Position numbers and translations under genes: made by a program
The notes under the pieces: generated by a model
Seen by the model: only the letters and a program-made list of their open reading frames with translations
Database searches by the model: none
Told to the model about the DNA's origin: nothing
In this document: positions 9,513 through 17,885 of the stretch, piece after piece
How positions within the stretch are numbered: position 1 is the stretch's first letter
How the letters are laid out: every line of letters starts with the position of its first letter
Assembly (NCBI GenBank): GCA_039944855.1
Contig: JBDUXZ010000031.1
Coordinates: 178,194 to 242,193, forward strand
DNA: 64,000 nt
Direction: 5' to 3'
DNA from: Rhodothermales bacterium
Lineage (GTDB): Bacteria; Bacteroidota; Rhodothermia; Rhodothermales; JANQRZ01

Positions 9513-10595
9513 GTGAGACACCTCCTCCTGTTCGCCCTCCTCGCTACGCTGACGGCCCCACTCGCCGTGGGACAGCCGACGTCGCTATACGCGAGCGCTG
9601 ATCGTCAGCCCATCCGGGTTTCGATGGAGGGGCTCTACCAGCGCTTCTCCGACGATGGGGAGGACATCAGCGAGTTCAGCGTGCCCCTGGGCATCTTCCT
9701 CCCCATCGGGAACGCAGTCGCGCTCAGCTTGCAGACGAACTATGCGTCGGTGAGCGGGAGCGACGTCACGACCGTTTCCGGGCTGGGCGACGTGCAGTTC
9801 GTCGCGAGTTATTTCCAGCCTGCCGGGACCGGCAGCGTCGTGTTCAGCGTCGGTGTCAACGCGACGACGGGGCAGAATGCGCTCTCCTTCCAGGAATTCC
9901 AGACCTCGGCGTTGGCCGGGCAGACGGCCTACGATCTCCGCGTGCCCACGTTCGGCCAGGGAATCCGGGTTGCTCCCGCCGTGACGTACGCCTTCCCTGC
10001 CGGAGATCGTCTCGCGCTTGGGCTCGGCGCGTCGTATCAGTACCGTGGCCCGTACGAGCCGCTCGAAGACCTTCCAGACCAGTACGATCCGGGCGAAGAA
10101 GTATTGCTCACAGCCGGAGCCGAACTGGAGATCAACCCTACCTCCTCGTTCTCCGTGGACCTCTCCTACGGGATCAACGGAACCGACACGTGGGGCGCGA
10201 TCACGTACGAGCCGGGCAACACCGTGACGGCGACGGCGCAGTACCTCCTCTACCTCGGGTTCCACGAGATCCGCACGGTGGCACGGTATCGAGCCCGAGG
10301 CGAAGGCGACCTGCCGGATGCCTCCGCTACGGCGGAAACGGCCGTGCCGACGCAGATCCTGTTCATGACGGACGCCCGCTTCCAGGTGACTCCGACCGTC
10401 GAGGTGGGCGCCCTGGCGCGGGTACGGAACTACGGCGAGAGCGCGCTCATCGGCGATGCGCTGACGCTCTTCGATATCGGATTGACTCCATCCGCGGTGG
10501 TCACGGAGCAGGTGGCCCTGACATCCCGGTTCGTGTACACGCTCGGTGGCTTCAGCGGGTTTACGGCGGGAGGCGGGCTACGCCTCTCGTTTTAG
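9513..10595 (+). CDS. Predicted outer-membrane beta-barrel protein
   Basis: The start is GTG 9513, giving a signal peptide (RHLLLFALLATLTAPLAVG) cut before QPTSLYAS. The remaining 340 residues show alternating hydrophobic/polar strands of 9-12 residues separated by Gly/Asp/Pro turns, and end with strand GGGLRLSF with C-terminal Phe, the usual outer-membrane barrel signature. No catalytic motif is visible. It is 14 bases after the T9SS cargo gene. It may be a transport or MetA-pathway type phenol-degradation barrel, but the family cannot be named from sequence alone. Confidence 0.75.
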   Translation: MRHLLLFALLATLTAPLAVGQPTSLYASADRQPIRVSMEGLYQRFSDDGEDISEFSVPLGIFLPIGNAVALSLQTNYASVSGSDVTTVSGLGDVQFVASYFQPAGTGSVVFSVGVNATTGQNALSFQEFQTSALAGQTAYDLRVPTFGQGIRVAPAVTYAFPAGDRLALGLGASYQYRGPYEPLEDLPDQYDPGEEVLLTAGAELEINPTSSFSVDLSYGINGTDTWGAITYEPGNTVTATAQYLLYLGFHEIRTVARYRARGEGDLPDASATAETAVPTQILFMTDARFQVTPTVEVGALARVRNYGESALIGDALTLFDIGLTPSAVVTEQVALTSRFVYTLGGFSGFTAGGGLRLSF

Positions 10596-10689
10596 AGCGC
10601 TGGCGGGCGCACGTGTGGACTACCGATTTGACGCCATACGGGCCGCTATTATGGTTTAGCGCCCGCTGTTTTATCGCCGGACGATTCCC

Positions 10690-10697
10690 TATCTTGG
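10690..10697 (+). promoter_or_regulatory. Probable -7 promoter box of the UspA gene
   Basis: TATCTTGG lies 20 bases before ATG 10718, with a T-rich stretch (TGTTTT) about 20 bases upstream in place of a -33 element. It is one of the clearest matches to the recurring TATNTTSS box. Confidence 0.5.
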
Positions 10698-10717
10698 GGC
10701 CCCTTCCGTGAGGCTCC

Positions 10718-11245
10718 ATGCTCCCTTTCAAACGCATCCTCGTCCCCTTTGACTTCTCTCGGCTCGCTGAGCAGGGAGTGGAATACGCCGAGGAGATGGC
10801 CAAACTCCACGGGGCTCACCTCGACATCCTCCACGTCGTCGAGGAGCCGGCCTTCCCTTCGTTCTTCAAGCTCGGAGCGATGCGGATCTACGGCATGGTG
10901 CCGAACCTGGAGAAGGTAGCGTGGACGGCCCTCGAGAAACGCTTCGGCAGCCCCGGCGAGCAGCCGCACCTCGACTTCCACGTCGTCAAGGGCAGTGCCG
11001 ATGTGGAGATCATCCGGTTCGCAGGCGAGCACGAGAACGACCTCGTCGTGATGACCTCGCACGGGCTGACCGGGCTGCAACACGTCTTGATGGGGAGCGT
11101 GGCCGAGAAGGTGGTGAAGATGGCGCCGTGCCCCGTCCTCGTGGTGAAGGCGTTCACGAAGCAGCCGGCCCCCGTCAAGGACGCCGAGAAGGCGGAGGGT
11201 GGTGTGAGCGAGCGCGGCGGAGCCGTTCTGAAGGAGCGGCGTTAG
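10718..11245 (+). CDS. Universal stress protein, UspA family
   Basis: This single-domain UspA protein has 175 residues, slightly longer than the usual 140-150 because of a charged C-terminal tail. It begins FKRILVPFDFSRLAEQGVEYA, typical of the family, and has the nucleotide-binding signature near its end, SHGLTGLQHVLMGSVAEKVV followed by CPVLVVK, which predicts ATP binding. UspA proteins are cytoplasmic and respond to stress and energy state. It has its own upstream promoter box and stands just before the redox/antiporter block, to which it may belong functionally. Confidence 0.93.
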   Translation: MLPFKRILVPFDFSRLAEQGVEYAEEMAKLHGAHLDILHVVEEPAFPSFFKLGAMRIYGMVPNLEKVAWTALEKRFGSPGEQPHLDFHVVKGSADVEIIRFAGEHENDLVVMTSHGLTGLQHVLMGSVAEKVVKMAPCPVLVVKAFTKQPAPVKDAEKAEGGVSERGGAVLKERR

Positions 11246-11298
11246 AGGGGTCCGCAGAGCGAGGCTCTGGGGGATCACCCACCGTTACGCCGCCCGCC

Positions 11299-12936
11299 AT
11301 GCCCAACCCCGCCATCCTCGTCGTGGACGACGACCCCGACGTCCTCCGCGCGATCGCCCGCGACCTCCGCCGCCGCTACGGGCAGGATTACCGCATCCTT
11401 CGTGCGTCGAGTGCAGCGGAAGCTCTTACCGCGCTCGACGAGTTGCACGAGCGCGGCGATCCCGTTGCCCTCCTGCTCTCCGACCAGCGGATGCCCCGGA
11501 TGAACGGGGTCGAGTTCCTGCGCGAGGCTATGCAGCGCTTCCCCCGCAGCAAGCGCGCGCTCCTCACGGCCTACGCCGACACGCAGGCCGCCATCGACGC
11601 GATCAACCAATCGCAGGTCGACTACTACCTCCTCAAGCCGTGGGACCCGCCCGAAGAGCGGCTCTACCCCGTGCTTGACGACCTGCTCGACGAGTGGCGG
11701 GCGACGTTCCGGCCGGGCTACGGCGGCGTCCGCGTCGTCGGCAGCCGGTGGTCGTCGGAGGCGCACGGGCTGAAGGACTTCCTCGCGCGCAACGCCGTCC
11801 CGTATCAGTTCATCGACGCGGAAAGTGACGAGGCGGACGAACTCGTGCAGGGGGCGGCGCTCCCGCTCGTGATTCTGCCCGAGGGCGAGCGGCTCGAAAG
11901 CCCGTCGCCAGCTGAGGTGGCCGAGCGGCTCGGACTGCGCACGAGCGCCGATGCCGAGTTCTACGACCTCGCGATTGTCGGGGGCGGACCGGCCGGGCTC
12001 GCGGCGGCGGTCTACGGCGCGTCCGAAGGGCTGCGGACCGTGCTGATCGAGCGCGAGGCGCCGGGCGGCCAGGCCGGCACGTCGAGCCGGATCGAGAACT
12101 ACCTCGGCTTCCCCTCGGGCCTCTCCGGCGCCGATCTCGCCCGCCGCGCCGTCGCCCAGGCCGAGCGCTTCGGCGTCGAGATCATCGCGCCGCGCGAGGT
12201 CGAAGGCCTGACCGTCGACGGGCCGTACAAACGGCTCCGGCTCGCCGACGGCAGTGAAGTATCCTGCCACGTGCTGATGTTGGCGACGGGCGTGGCGTGG
12301 CGCCAGCTCCCCGCCGATGGCGCAGAGCGCTTCGCCGGGCGTGGCGTCTACTACGGCGCGACGATGACGGAGGCGCTCGGCTGCAAGGACGAGGTCGTCT
12401 ACATCGTCGGTGCGGGCAACTCGGCGGGGCAGGCAGCGATGTACTTCGCCGAGTACGCGCGCCGCGTCGTGATGCTCATCCGCGGCGACGACCTCGGCGC
12501 GAAGATGAGCCACTACCTCGTCGAGCGGATCGAGGCGCACGAGCGGATCGACGTGCTGCTCCACACCGAAGTCGCCGAGTGCCGGGGCGACGGCCACCTC
12601 GAGCGGCTCGTGCTCGAACACCAGACGACGGGGGAGCGGACCGAGGTGGATGGCAGCTACCTCTTCGTGTTCATCGGCGCCGCGCCGCACACGGACTGGC
12701 TCGACGGCCTCGTCGAGCGGGACGAGCGGGGCTTCGTCATCACCGGGCCCGACCTCGCCGAGCACCACCTCGACGGGTGGCCGCTCGAACGCGCGCCGTT
12801 CCTGCTCGAAGCGAATGTGCCGGGCATCTTCGTGGCCGGCGACGTGCGGCACGAGTCGGTCAAACGCGTGGCGAGCGCGGTGGGCGAGGGCTCCGTCGCC
12901 GTTCACTTCATGCACCGCCACCTCGCGACGCTGTAG
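11299..12936 (+). CDS. Response regulator - thioredoxin reductase-like FAD oxidoreductase fusion
   Basis: The start is ATG 11299, directly before the receiver domain; an open frame reaching further upstream overlaps uspA and is not used. Residues 1-125 are a receiver with acidic pair DDD, phospho-acceptor D62 (LLSDQRMPRMNG), the TAYAD threonine and LKPW lysine. A linker leads to a thioredoxin-reductase-like half: GGGPAGLAAAVYG for FAD, GGQAGTSSRIENYLGF, GAGNSAGQAAMYFAEY for NAD(P)H and GIFVAGDVR near the end. The redox-active CATC of true thioredoxin reductases is replaced by GATM (residues 353-356), so dithiol chemistry on that site is lost. Such fusions are known in Bacteroidota and Myxobacteria; electron acceptor is unknown. 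The histidine kinase at 15582 is the likely partner. Confidence 0.9.
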   Translation: MPNPAILVVDDDPDVLRAIARDLRRRYGQDYRILRASSAAEALTALDELHERGDPVALLLSDQRMPRMNGVEFLREAMQRFPRSKRALLTAYADTQAAIDAINQSQVDYYLLKPWDPPEERLYPVLDDLLDEWRATFRPGYGGVRVVGSRWSSEAHGLKDFLARNAVPYQFIDAESDEADELVQGAALPLVILPEGERLESPSPAEVAERLGLRTSADAEFYDLAIVGGGPAGLAAAVYGASEGLRTVLIEREAPGGQAGTSSRIENYLGFPSGLSGADLARRAVAQAERFGVEIIAPREVEGLTVDGPYKRLRLADGSEVSCHVLMLATGVAWRQLPADGAERFAGRGVYYGATMTEALGCKDEVVYIVGAGNSAGQAAMYFAEYARRVVMLIRGDDLGAKMSHYLVERIEAHERIDVLLHTEVAECRGDGHLERLVLEHQTTGERTEVDGSYLFVFIGAAPHTDWLDGLVERDERGFVITGPDLAEHHLDGWPLERAPFLLEANVPGIFVAGDVRHESVKRVASAVGEGSVAVHFMHRHLATL

Positions 12937-13000
12937 CGAGCGGGGCGACGTTCGCTGTTGGAACAAGTACCGCGGAAGTCGTAGGTTGTCGGCGTGATAG

Positions 13001-13020
13001 GCGAGCGGGTTTCCGCTCGC
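13001..13020 (+). terminator. Small hairpin between reductase and antiporter genes
   Basis: Arms GCGAGCGG and CCGCTCGC enclose a four-base loop. No U-rich tail follows, so it may only attenuate transcription or protect the mRNA end. Confidence 0.3.
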
Positions 13021-13046
13021 ATCGACTCCACGAATCGGGCTAGCGC

Positions 13047-15413
13047 ATGACGTTCTTTCTCGCCGCCGGCGCCGCGCCGCCGTTCCTCGTCGAAACCGCG
13101 ACGCTCATCGTCGCGGGCGCGGTCGTGGCCTACGTGGGGTACCGGCTCGGGCTCGTCCCGATCGTCGGGTTCCTGCTCACGGGCGTGCTGATCGGGCCGC
13201 ACGGGCTCGGGCTGATCCAGGATCAGGAGATGGTCGACGCCCTCGCCGAGGTCGGCGTGATCCTCCTCCTGTTCACGATCGGGATCGAGTTCTCGCTCGA
13301 AAAGCTAGCGCGGATTCAGCGGCTCATCTTCGGCGGTGGCGGGCTCCAAGTCGTCCTCACGACGGCAGCGACGGCGGGCGTGCTCGCGCTCTTCGGCGTG
13401 CCGTGGCAGGCGGGCGTGTTCACCGGCTTCCTCGTCGCGCTCTCGTCGACGGCGATCGTGCTGAAGCTGCTCGGCAGCCGGGGCGAGCAGAACGCGCCGC
13501 ACGGGCAGGTCGCCCTCGGCCTCCTCATCTTTCAGGACCTCGCGATCATCGTGATGGTCCTCCTCGTCCCGATGCTTGCCGGGGCGGGCGGTTCGGCGCT
13601 TGACATCGGCTGGGCGCTCGTCAAAGCGGGCCTCGTAATCGTGGCGGTGTTGTTCGGCGCACGGCGCGTGATGCCGGCCGTCCTCGAGCGCGTGGCGCGG
13701 ACGTGCTCGCAGGAGCTGTTCCTCCTCTCCGTCATCGCCCTCTGTTTCGGAACGGCGTGGCTGACGAGCCTCGCCGGCGTCTCCGTCGCGCTCGGTGCGT
13801 TCCTCGCCGGGCTCATCGTCTCGGAGAGCCGGTTCTCGGAGCACGCCTTCGGCGAGATCATGCCCCTCCAGATCCTCTTCTCGGCGACGTTCTTCGTCTC
13901 GGTCGGGATGCTGCTGGACGTGGGTTTCCTGTTTACGAACCTCCCGCTCGTGATCGGGGTCGTCGCCGCTGTGCTCGTGCTGAAGGCGGTCGTGACGGCG
14001 TTGAGCGCGCGCGTGCTCGGCTACGGGCTGCCGGTCGCGGCAGCGTCGGGGCTGTTGCTCGCGCAGGTGGGGGAGTTCTCGTTCGTGCTGGAGCGGGCCG
14101 GGCGCGAGGTCGGGCTCTTTCCGGCCGGGCTCGAAGGGACGGGGAGCCAGGTGTTCTTCGCGTCGTCGGTGCTGCTGATGGTGGCGACGCCGGCGCTCGC
14201 GAGTCTCGGCGCACGGCTCGGCAGCAGGATGGAAGAGAAGGCAGAAGCCGAAGAGGTGGCGGCGATGGAGGCGGAGCCCGCCGGGCTCGCGCCGGAGCAC
14301 GCGCGCATCGAGAACCACGTCATCGTCGCCGGCTACGGGCGCTCGGCGCGGCGGCTCGTGCGCGTCCTCCGCGGCAGCGGGATTCCCCACGTCGTCATCA
14401 CGCTGAGCCCGCCGCGTGCCGACGAGGCTGAGGCCGAAGGGCTCGCCGTCGTGCGCGGCCACCCGACGCGGGCGCACACGCTCGAAGAGGCCCGCATCGG
14501 CAAAGCCAAACTCCTCGTCCTCGCCGACGACGACTACGACCTCGCCCACCGCACCGCCGCCGTCGCCCGCACGCTCAACCCGACGATGCGGATCGTCGCG
14601 CGCACGCGCTACCTCAACGAAGCCGAGGAGCTGGAAGCGGCCGGCGTAGACCGCGCGATCGCGCAGGAGTTCGAGATTGTCGTCCAGATTTTCGCCGATC
14701 TGCTGCGGGATTACGGCGTCGGCCGCGACGAGATCGAAGGCCACGTCGAGCGGATGCGCAGCGGCGGCTACGTCGCGCTCCGCGAGGATACCGAGGCACC
14801 GGCCGTTGTCTGCCACGTCGATAGCGAAACGCTCGTCCACCGCCACGTCGTCGTCCGCGCCGGCGCCGCAGCCAGCGGCGAAACGATCGCCGACCTCGAT
14901 CTCGGCCGCTACGGGCTGACCGTGCTCGATGTCGTCCGCGACGGCGCCTCGGTCGCGGGGGACGAATCGTTCCGACTGGCCTCCGGCGACGAGTTGGAGC
15001 TGAAGGGCTCGGCCGACGCGTTCCTCGCTGGCGCCGTCCTTTTCCGCCCGGCCGGGCTCGGCACCGACGAGCACAGCGCGGATGTGCCGGACACGGTTCG
15101 CGTCCCATCGCCGTTCGCGACCGGCGGCGATGGGGCGACCGACGAGCCGCTGCCCCGCGTTCGCCCGAAAGTGTACGGCGCGGATTGGTGCGCACTGACC
15201 GGCGGCTTCCGCTCGTACCTCGACCGGAAGGGCATCCCGTTCGACTACTACAACGTCGAGAAAGACGCCGATGCGGCCGACGCCGTCCGCGCGATGAACA
15301 ACGGCAAGCTAAAATTCCCCATGGTCGTCGTCGGCGACCGCGAAATGAAGAATCCCACGCTCGGCGAACTCGACGATGCGCTCGCGAACGTCGGCCTCGC
15401 CGAACCCGTTTAA
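13047..15413 (+). CDS. CPA2 cation:proton antiporter with TrkA-N domain and C-terminal glutaredoxin-like domain
   Basis: The 788-residue protein has about 12-13 membrane helices (residues about 8-390) of the KefB/YbaL type, including GFLLTGVLIGPHGLGL, GIEFSLEKL and LSSTAIVLKLL. A charged linker leads to a TrkA-N/RCK domain (HVIVAGYGRSARRLVRVL, VVRGHPTRAHTL, KLLVLADDDYD) and a TrkA-C-like domain. The last 80 residues (about 708-788) look like glutaredoxin: VYGADWCALT, LDRKGIPFDYYNVEKD and KFPMVVVGD with the cis-Pro. Only one cysteine, C715, is present, so the module is monothiol. Kef-type systems export K+ under control of glutathione adducts; a fused thiol domain suggests redox gating, which is inference. 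Confidence 0.9.
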   Translation: MTFFLAAGAAPPFLVETATLIVAGAVVAYVGYRLGLVPIVGFLLTGVLIGPHGLGLIQDQEMVDALAEVGVILLLFTIGIEFSLEKLARIQRLIFGGGGLQVVLTTAATAGVLALFGVPWQAGVFTGFLVALSSTAIVLKLLGSRGEQNAPHGQVALGLLIFQDLAIIVMVLLVPMLAGAGGSALDIGWALVKAGLVIVAVLFGARRVMPAVLERVARTCSQELFLLSVIALCFGTAWLTSLAGVSVALGAFLAGLIVSESRFSEHAFGEIMPLQILFSATFFVSVGMLLDVGFLFTNLPLVIGVVAAVLVLKAVVTALSARVLGYGLPVAAASGLLLAQVGEFSFVLERAGREVGLFPAGLEGTGSQVFFASSVLLMVATPALASLGARLGSRMEEKAEAEEVAAMEAEPAGLAPEHARIENHVIVAGYGRSARRLVRVLRGSGIPHVVITLSPPRADEAEAEGLAVVRGHPTRAHTLEEARIGKAKLLVLADDDYDLAHRTAAVARTLNPTMRIVARTRYLNEAEELEAAGVDRAIAQEFEIVVQIFADLLRDYGVGRDEIEGHVERMRSGGYVALREDTEAPAVVCHVDSETLVHRHVVVRAGAAASGETIADLDLGRYGLTVLDVVRDGASVAGDESFRLASGDELELKGSADAFLAGAVLFRPAGLGTDEHSADVPDTVRVPSPFATGGDGATDEPLPRVRPKVYGADWCALTGGFRSYLDRKGIPFDYYNVEKDADAADAVRAMNNGKLKFPMVVVGDREMKNPTLGELDDALANVGLAEPV

Positions 15414-15438
15414 ACGCTCCTGCTAAATCAATGGACGC

Positions 15439-15545
15439 TGTCATTGCGAGCGACCGAAGGAAGCGCGGCAATCTCCTGAGGGTTGCTGAAATCGGGAGAT
15501 TGCCACGTCGCTACGGGACGAGTCGCTACGCTCCTCGCAATGACA
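15439..15545. repeat. Intergenic palindromic repeat (TGTCATTGCGAG family)
   Basis: The 107-base element is bounded by perfect inverted ends TGTCATTGCGAG (15439-15450) and CTCGCAATGACA (15534-15545), with an inner pair GGCAATCTCC / GGAGATTGCC (15467-15476 and 15495-15504). It resembles the widespread non-coding 'cattgcgagc' repeats of bacterial genomes. It fills the gap between the antiporter and the histidine kinase and encodes nothing. Confidence 0.8.
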
Positions 15546-15581
15546 GGTTGGTGATGGTGAGGAGCTCATAGCCCCGTGCCG

Positions 15582-17012
15582 ATGAACCTTCCCTTCGCTT
15601 ACACCACCGCACCTGTCCCCGTCGACGAACTCCGCCGCGTTCCCGGACTCGAAGGGCTCGAAGACAGGCTGTTCGACTGGCTCGCCGAGCACGGGGAGTA
15701 TCTCGAAATCCCCGTCGGGGAGAAGATGTTCAGCGCGGGGATGCCGGCAGAGCAGATGATGATCCAACTCGACGGGGCCGTGCAACTCGTCCTCGACGTG
15801 GGCGGGCAGCCGCTGCTCTACAACACGTTTCGCGGCGGGCAGATCACGGGGATGCTGCCGTATTCGCGGATGACCGAGTACACCGGCACGGGCCTCGTCA
15901 TCGAGCCCGCTCGGGTGGTGATGGTGTGGAAGAAGGATTTCCCGGCGATGCTGGAGCGGAGCGAAGAGCTCGGCCGCCGCCTCGTCGCGCTCATGAGCGA
16001 CCGCGTGCGGGAGGCGACGCGGAGTGAGCAGCAGTCGGAGAAGCTGGCCGCGTTGGGCAAGCTCTCGGCCGGACTCGCGCACGAACTGAACAACCCCGCC
16101 GCCGCCATCCGCCGCTCGGTGTCCGACATGCAGGAGCGCGTCGCCACCCTGCCCGAACTCGTCGCGCGGATGAGCGAGCACCGGCTCAGCCCCGAGCAGA
16201 TCCGCCTCGCCAGCGCCGTGCAGCGCGAGCTGGCCGAGGAGGGGCCGAAGCCGGACCAGCTCTCCGTCGTCGCGCGCGGCGAGCTCGAAGACGATCTCGC
16301 CAACCGGCTCGACGCGCTCGGCGTGGAGGACGGCTGGCGCCTCGCCGAGACCCTCGCCGACGCCGGCCTCACGCCCGCCTGCCTCGACGAGATCGCCGCC
16401 GATGTCGATGCCGCCGCCGTGCCCGACGTGCTGCGCTGGGTCGAAGGCGGGCTCGCGGCCGACCGGCTGCTCGCGGAGATCGGCTCGGCGGCAGGCCGCA
16501 TCTCCGAACTCGTGGCCTCGGTGAAGACGTACTCGCACATGGACCAGGCCCCGGTCAAGCAGCCGACGGACGTGGTGGCGGGGATCGAGTCCACGCTGAC
16601 GATGCTCGGCCACAAGTTCCGGTCGAAGAACGTCCGCCTCGTCCGCACCGTCGCCGAGGGGCTGCCGCTCGTGCCGGCCTATCCCGGCGAGCTGAATCAG
16701 GTCTGGACGAACCTGCTCGACAACGCGCTCGACGCCGTCGCGGAGGGCGGGACCATAGAAGTCGCCGCCGAGGTGTCGGGCCGCTACCTCTGCGTTTCCG
16801 TCATCGACGACGGGACGGGCATCCCGGAAGAAATTCAGTCGCGCGTCTTCGAGCCGTTCTTCACTACGAAAGGCGTCGGCGACGGGAGCGGGCTCGGGCT
16901 CGACATGGTGCAGCGGATCGTGCGGAACCAGCACAGCGGCACGCTGGATTTGGAGTCGCGGCCGGGACGGACGGAGTTCGTCGTGTGCCTGCCGCTGGCC
17001 GAGGAAGCGTAG
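15582..17012 (+). CDS. Cyclic nucleotide-binding domain histidine kinase
   Basis: The start is taken as ATG 15582; GTG 15576 in the same frame is closer to a GAGGAG ribosome-binding-like stretch at 15559. Residues about 20-130 form a cNMP/Crp-type sensor fold (FSAGMPAEQMMIQLDGAVQL, PYSRM). The kinase core has an H-box LSAGLAHELNNPAAAIRRSV with phospho-acceptor His about 167, a long helical insert, and an ATPase domain with N-box VWTNLLDNALDAV, DDGTGIPEE and GDGSGLGLDMVQ. No receiver or membrane helix is seen, so it is cytoplasmic. Kinases of this type often sit beside receiver-thioredoxin-reductase fusions, as here, and probably phosphorylate that receiver. Confidence 0.9.
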   Translation: MNLPFAYTTAPVPVDELRRVPGLEGLEDRLFDWLAEHGEYLEIPVGEKMFSAGMPAEQMMIQLDGAVQLVLDVGGQPLLYNTFRGGQITGMLPYSRMTEYTGTGLVIEPARVVMVWKKDFPAMLERSEELGRRLVALMSDRVREATRSEQQSEKLAALGKLSAGLAHELNNPAAAIRRSVSDMQERVATLPELVARMSEHRLSPEQIRLASAVQRELAEEGPKPDQLSVVARGELEDDLANRLDALGVEDGWRLAETLADAGLTPACLDEIAADVDAAAVPDVLRWVEGGLAADRLLAEIGSAAGRISELVASVKTYSHMDQAPVKQPTDVVAGIESTLTMLGHKFRSKNVRLVRTVAEGLPLVPAYPGELNQVWTNLLDNALDAVAEGGTIEVAAEVSGRYLCVSVIDDGTGIPEEIQSRVFEPFFTTKGVGDGSGLGLDMVQRIVRNQHSGTLDLESRPGRTEFVVCLPLAEEA

Positions 17013-17095
17013 CTCGTCGCGGCGTGTGAAATCGGGCGGAGACGGACTGAGGCTGCAACAAGCGGGCTGGGCGTTAGTTAATAAGGGTGCACATA

Positions 17096-17103
17096 TACTT
17101 TTG
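17096..17103 (+). promoter_or_regulatory. Probable -7 promoter box of the DUF892 gene
   Basis: TACTTTTG is an exact match to the Bacteroidota consensus TAnnTTTG, 77 bases before ATG 17181. GTTAG about 20 bases upstream is a weak -33 candidate. Confidence 0.5.
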
Positions 17104-17180
17104 TGTGCTCCGACGGTGCCGCCACTTTCCACCTCTTCGGCCTGCCGGAATTACTCCTCTCTACATCACCTCTCATCACC

Positions 17181-17678
17181 ATGAAGCTCAACACGCTCCA
17201 CGACCTCTACCTCCACCAGCTCAAAGACCTCTACAGCGCCGAGTCGCAGCTCGTCGACGCCCTGCCGGACATGGCGAAGGAGGCGAACCACCCGGACCTG
17301 AAGCAGGCCTTCAGCGAGCACCTCCAGCAGACGAAGCAGCAGAAGAGCCGGCTCGAAAAGATCGGCAAGAACCTCGGCGAAGACCTCGACGGCGAGACCT
17401 GCCAGGCCATGAAGGGCCTCATCAAGGAAGGCAAGGAGATGATTAAGCAGAAGGCCGCCGACCCCGTGAAGGACGCCGGCCTCATCGCCGCCGCGCAACG
17501 CGTCGAGCACTACGAGATCGCCGGCTACGGCACCGTCTGCACGTTCGCCGAGATGCTCGGGCGCCACGACGACCTCCAACTCCTGAAGGAGACGCTGTCC
17601 GAGGAGAAGAACACCGACGATAAGCTGAACAAGATCGCGAAGCAGGCTGTTGACCCGGCGGCATTGCAGCCGGCCTGA
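17181..17678 (+). CDS. DUF892 (YciE/YciF) ferritin-like stress protein
   Basis: The start is ATG 17181; an open extension to GTG 17103 overlaps the promoter box. The 165-residue protein begins LNTLHDLYLHQLKDLYSAE, the typical start of the DUF892 family, and has four long amphipathic helices with Glu/His positions at LYSAESQL, HLQQTKQQ, QRVEHYEIAGYGT and LSEEKNTD. The family folds as a ferritin-like four-helix bundle with a possible di-iron site and is induced by osmotic or oxidative stress in other bacteria. Its actual activity is not known. It fits the stress character of the preceding block. Confidence 0.92.
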   Translation: MKLNTLHDLYLHQLKDLYSAESQLVDALPDMAKEANHPDLKQAFSEHLQQTKQQKSRLEKIGKNLGEDLDGETCQAMKGLIKEGKEMIKQKAADPVKDAGLIAAAQRVEHYEIAGYGTVCTFAEMLGRHDDLQLLKETLSEEKNTDDKLNKIAKQAVDPAALQPA

Positions 17679-17712
17679 TCCGACTCTACTCTGTCGAAAA
17701 GCTCAAGTGGAT

Positions 17713-17833
17713 GTCATCCTGAGCGGAGGCCGCAGGCCGAAGATGAAGGATCTCTCCGGGGAAGCCCGCAGCAGACTGTTGACACCGTGCCCGCAAAGAT
17801 TCCTCGGCTCCACGCTGTTCCGCTCGGGATGAC
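17713..17833. repeat. Dispersed repeat, GTCATCCTGAGC...GGGATGAC family, copy 1
   Basis: The element has near-inverted ends GTCATCCTGAGC and GCTCGGGATGAC around an inner GGATCTC / AGATTCCTCGGC region. The same ends and inner motif recur at 21781-21883. It lies between convergent genes and encodes nothing. Confidence 0.75.
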
Positions 17834-17885
17834 GAAGTGGAGAGCTTCTAAGTAGAGCAAGCCGACCTGTGATGCTCAGCAGTGC

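Noticed and set aside
10921..11298. N-terminal extension of the receiver-reductase fusion
   Set aside because: It overlaps uspA in another frame and is low-complexity Arg/Gly; ATG 11299 starts exactly at the receiver domain.
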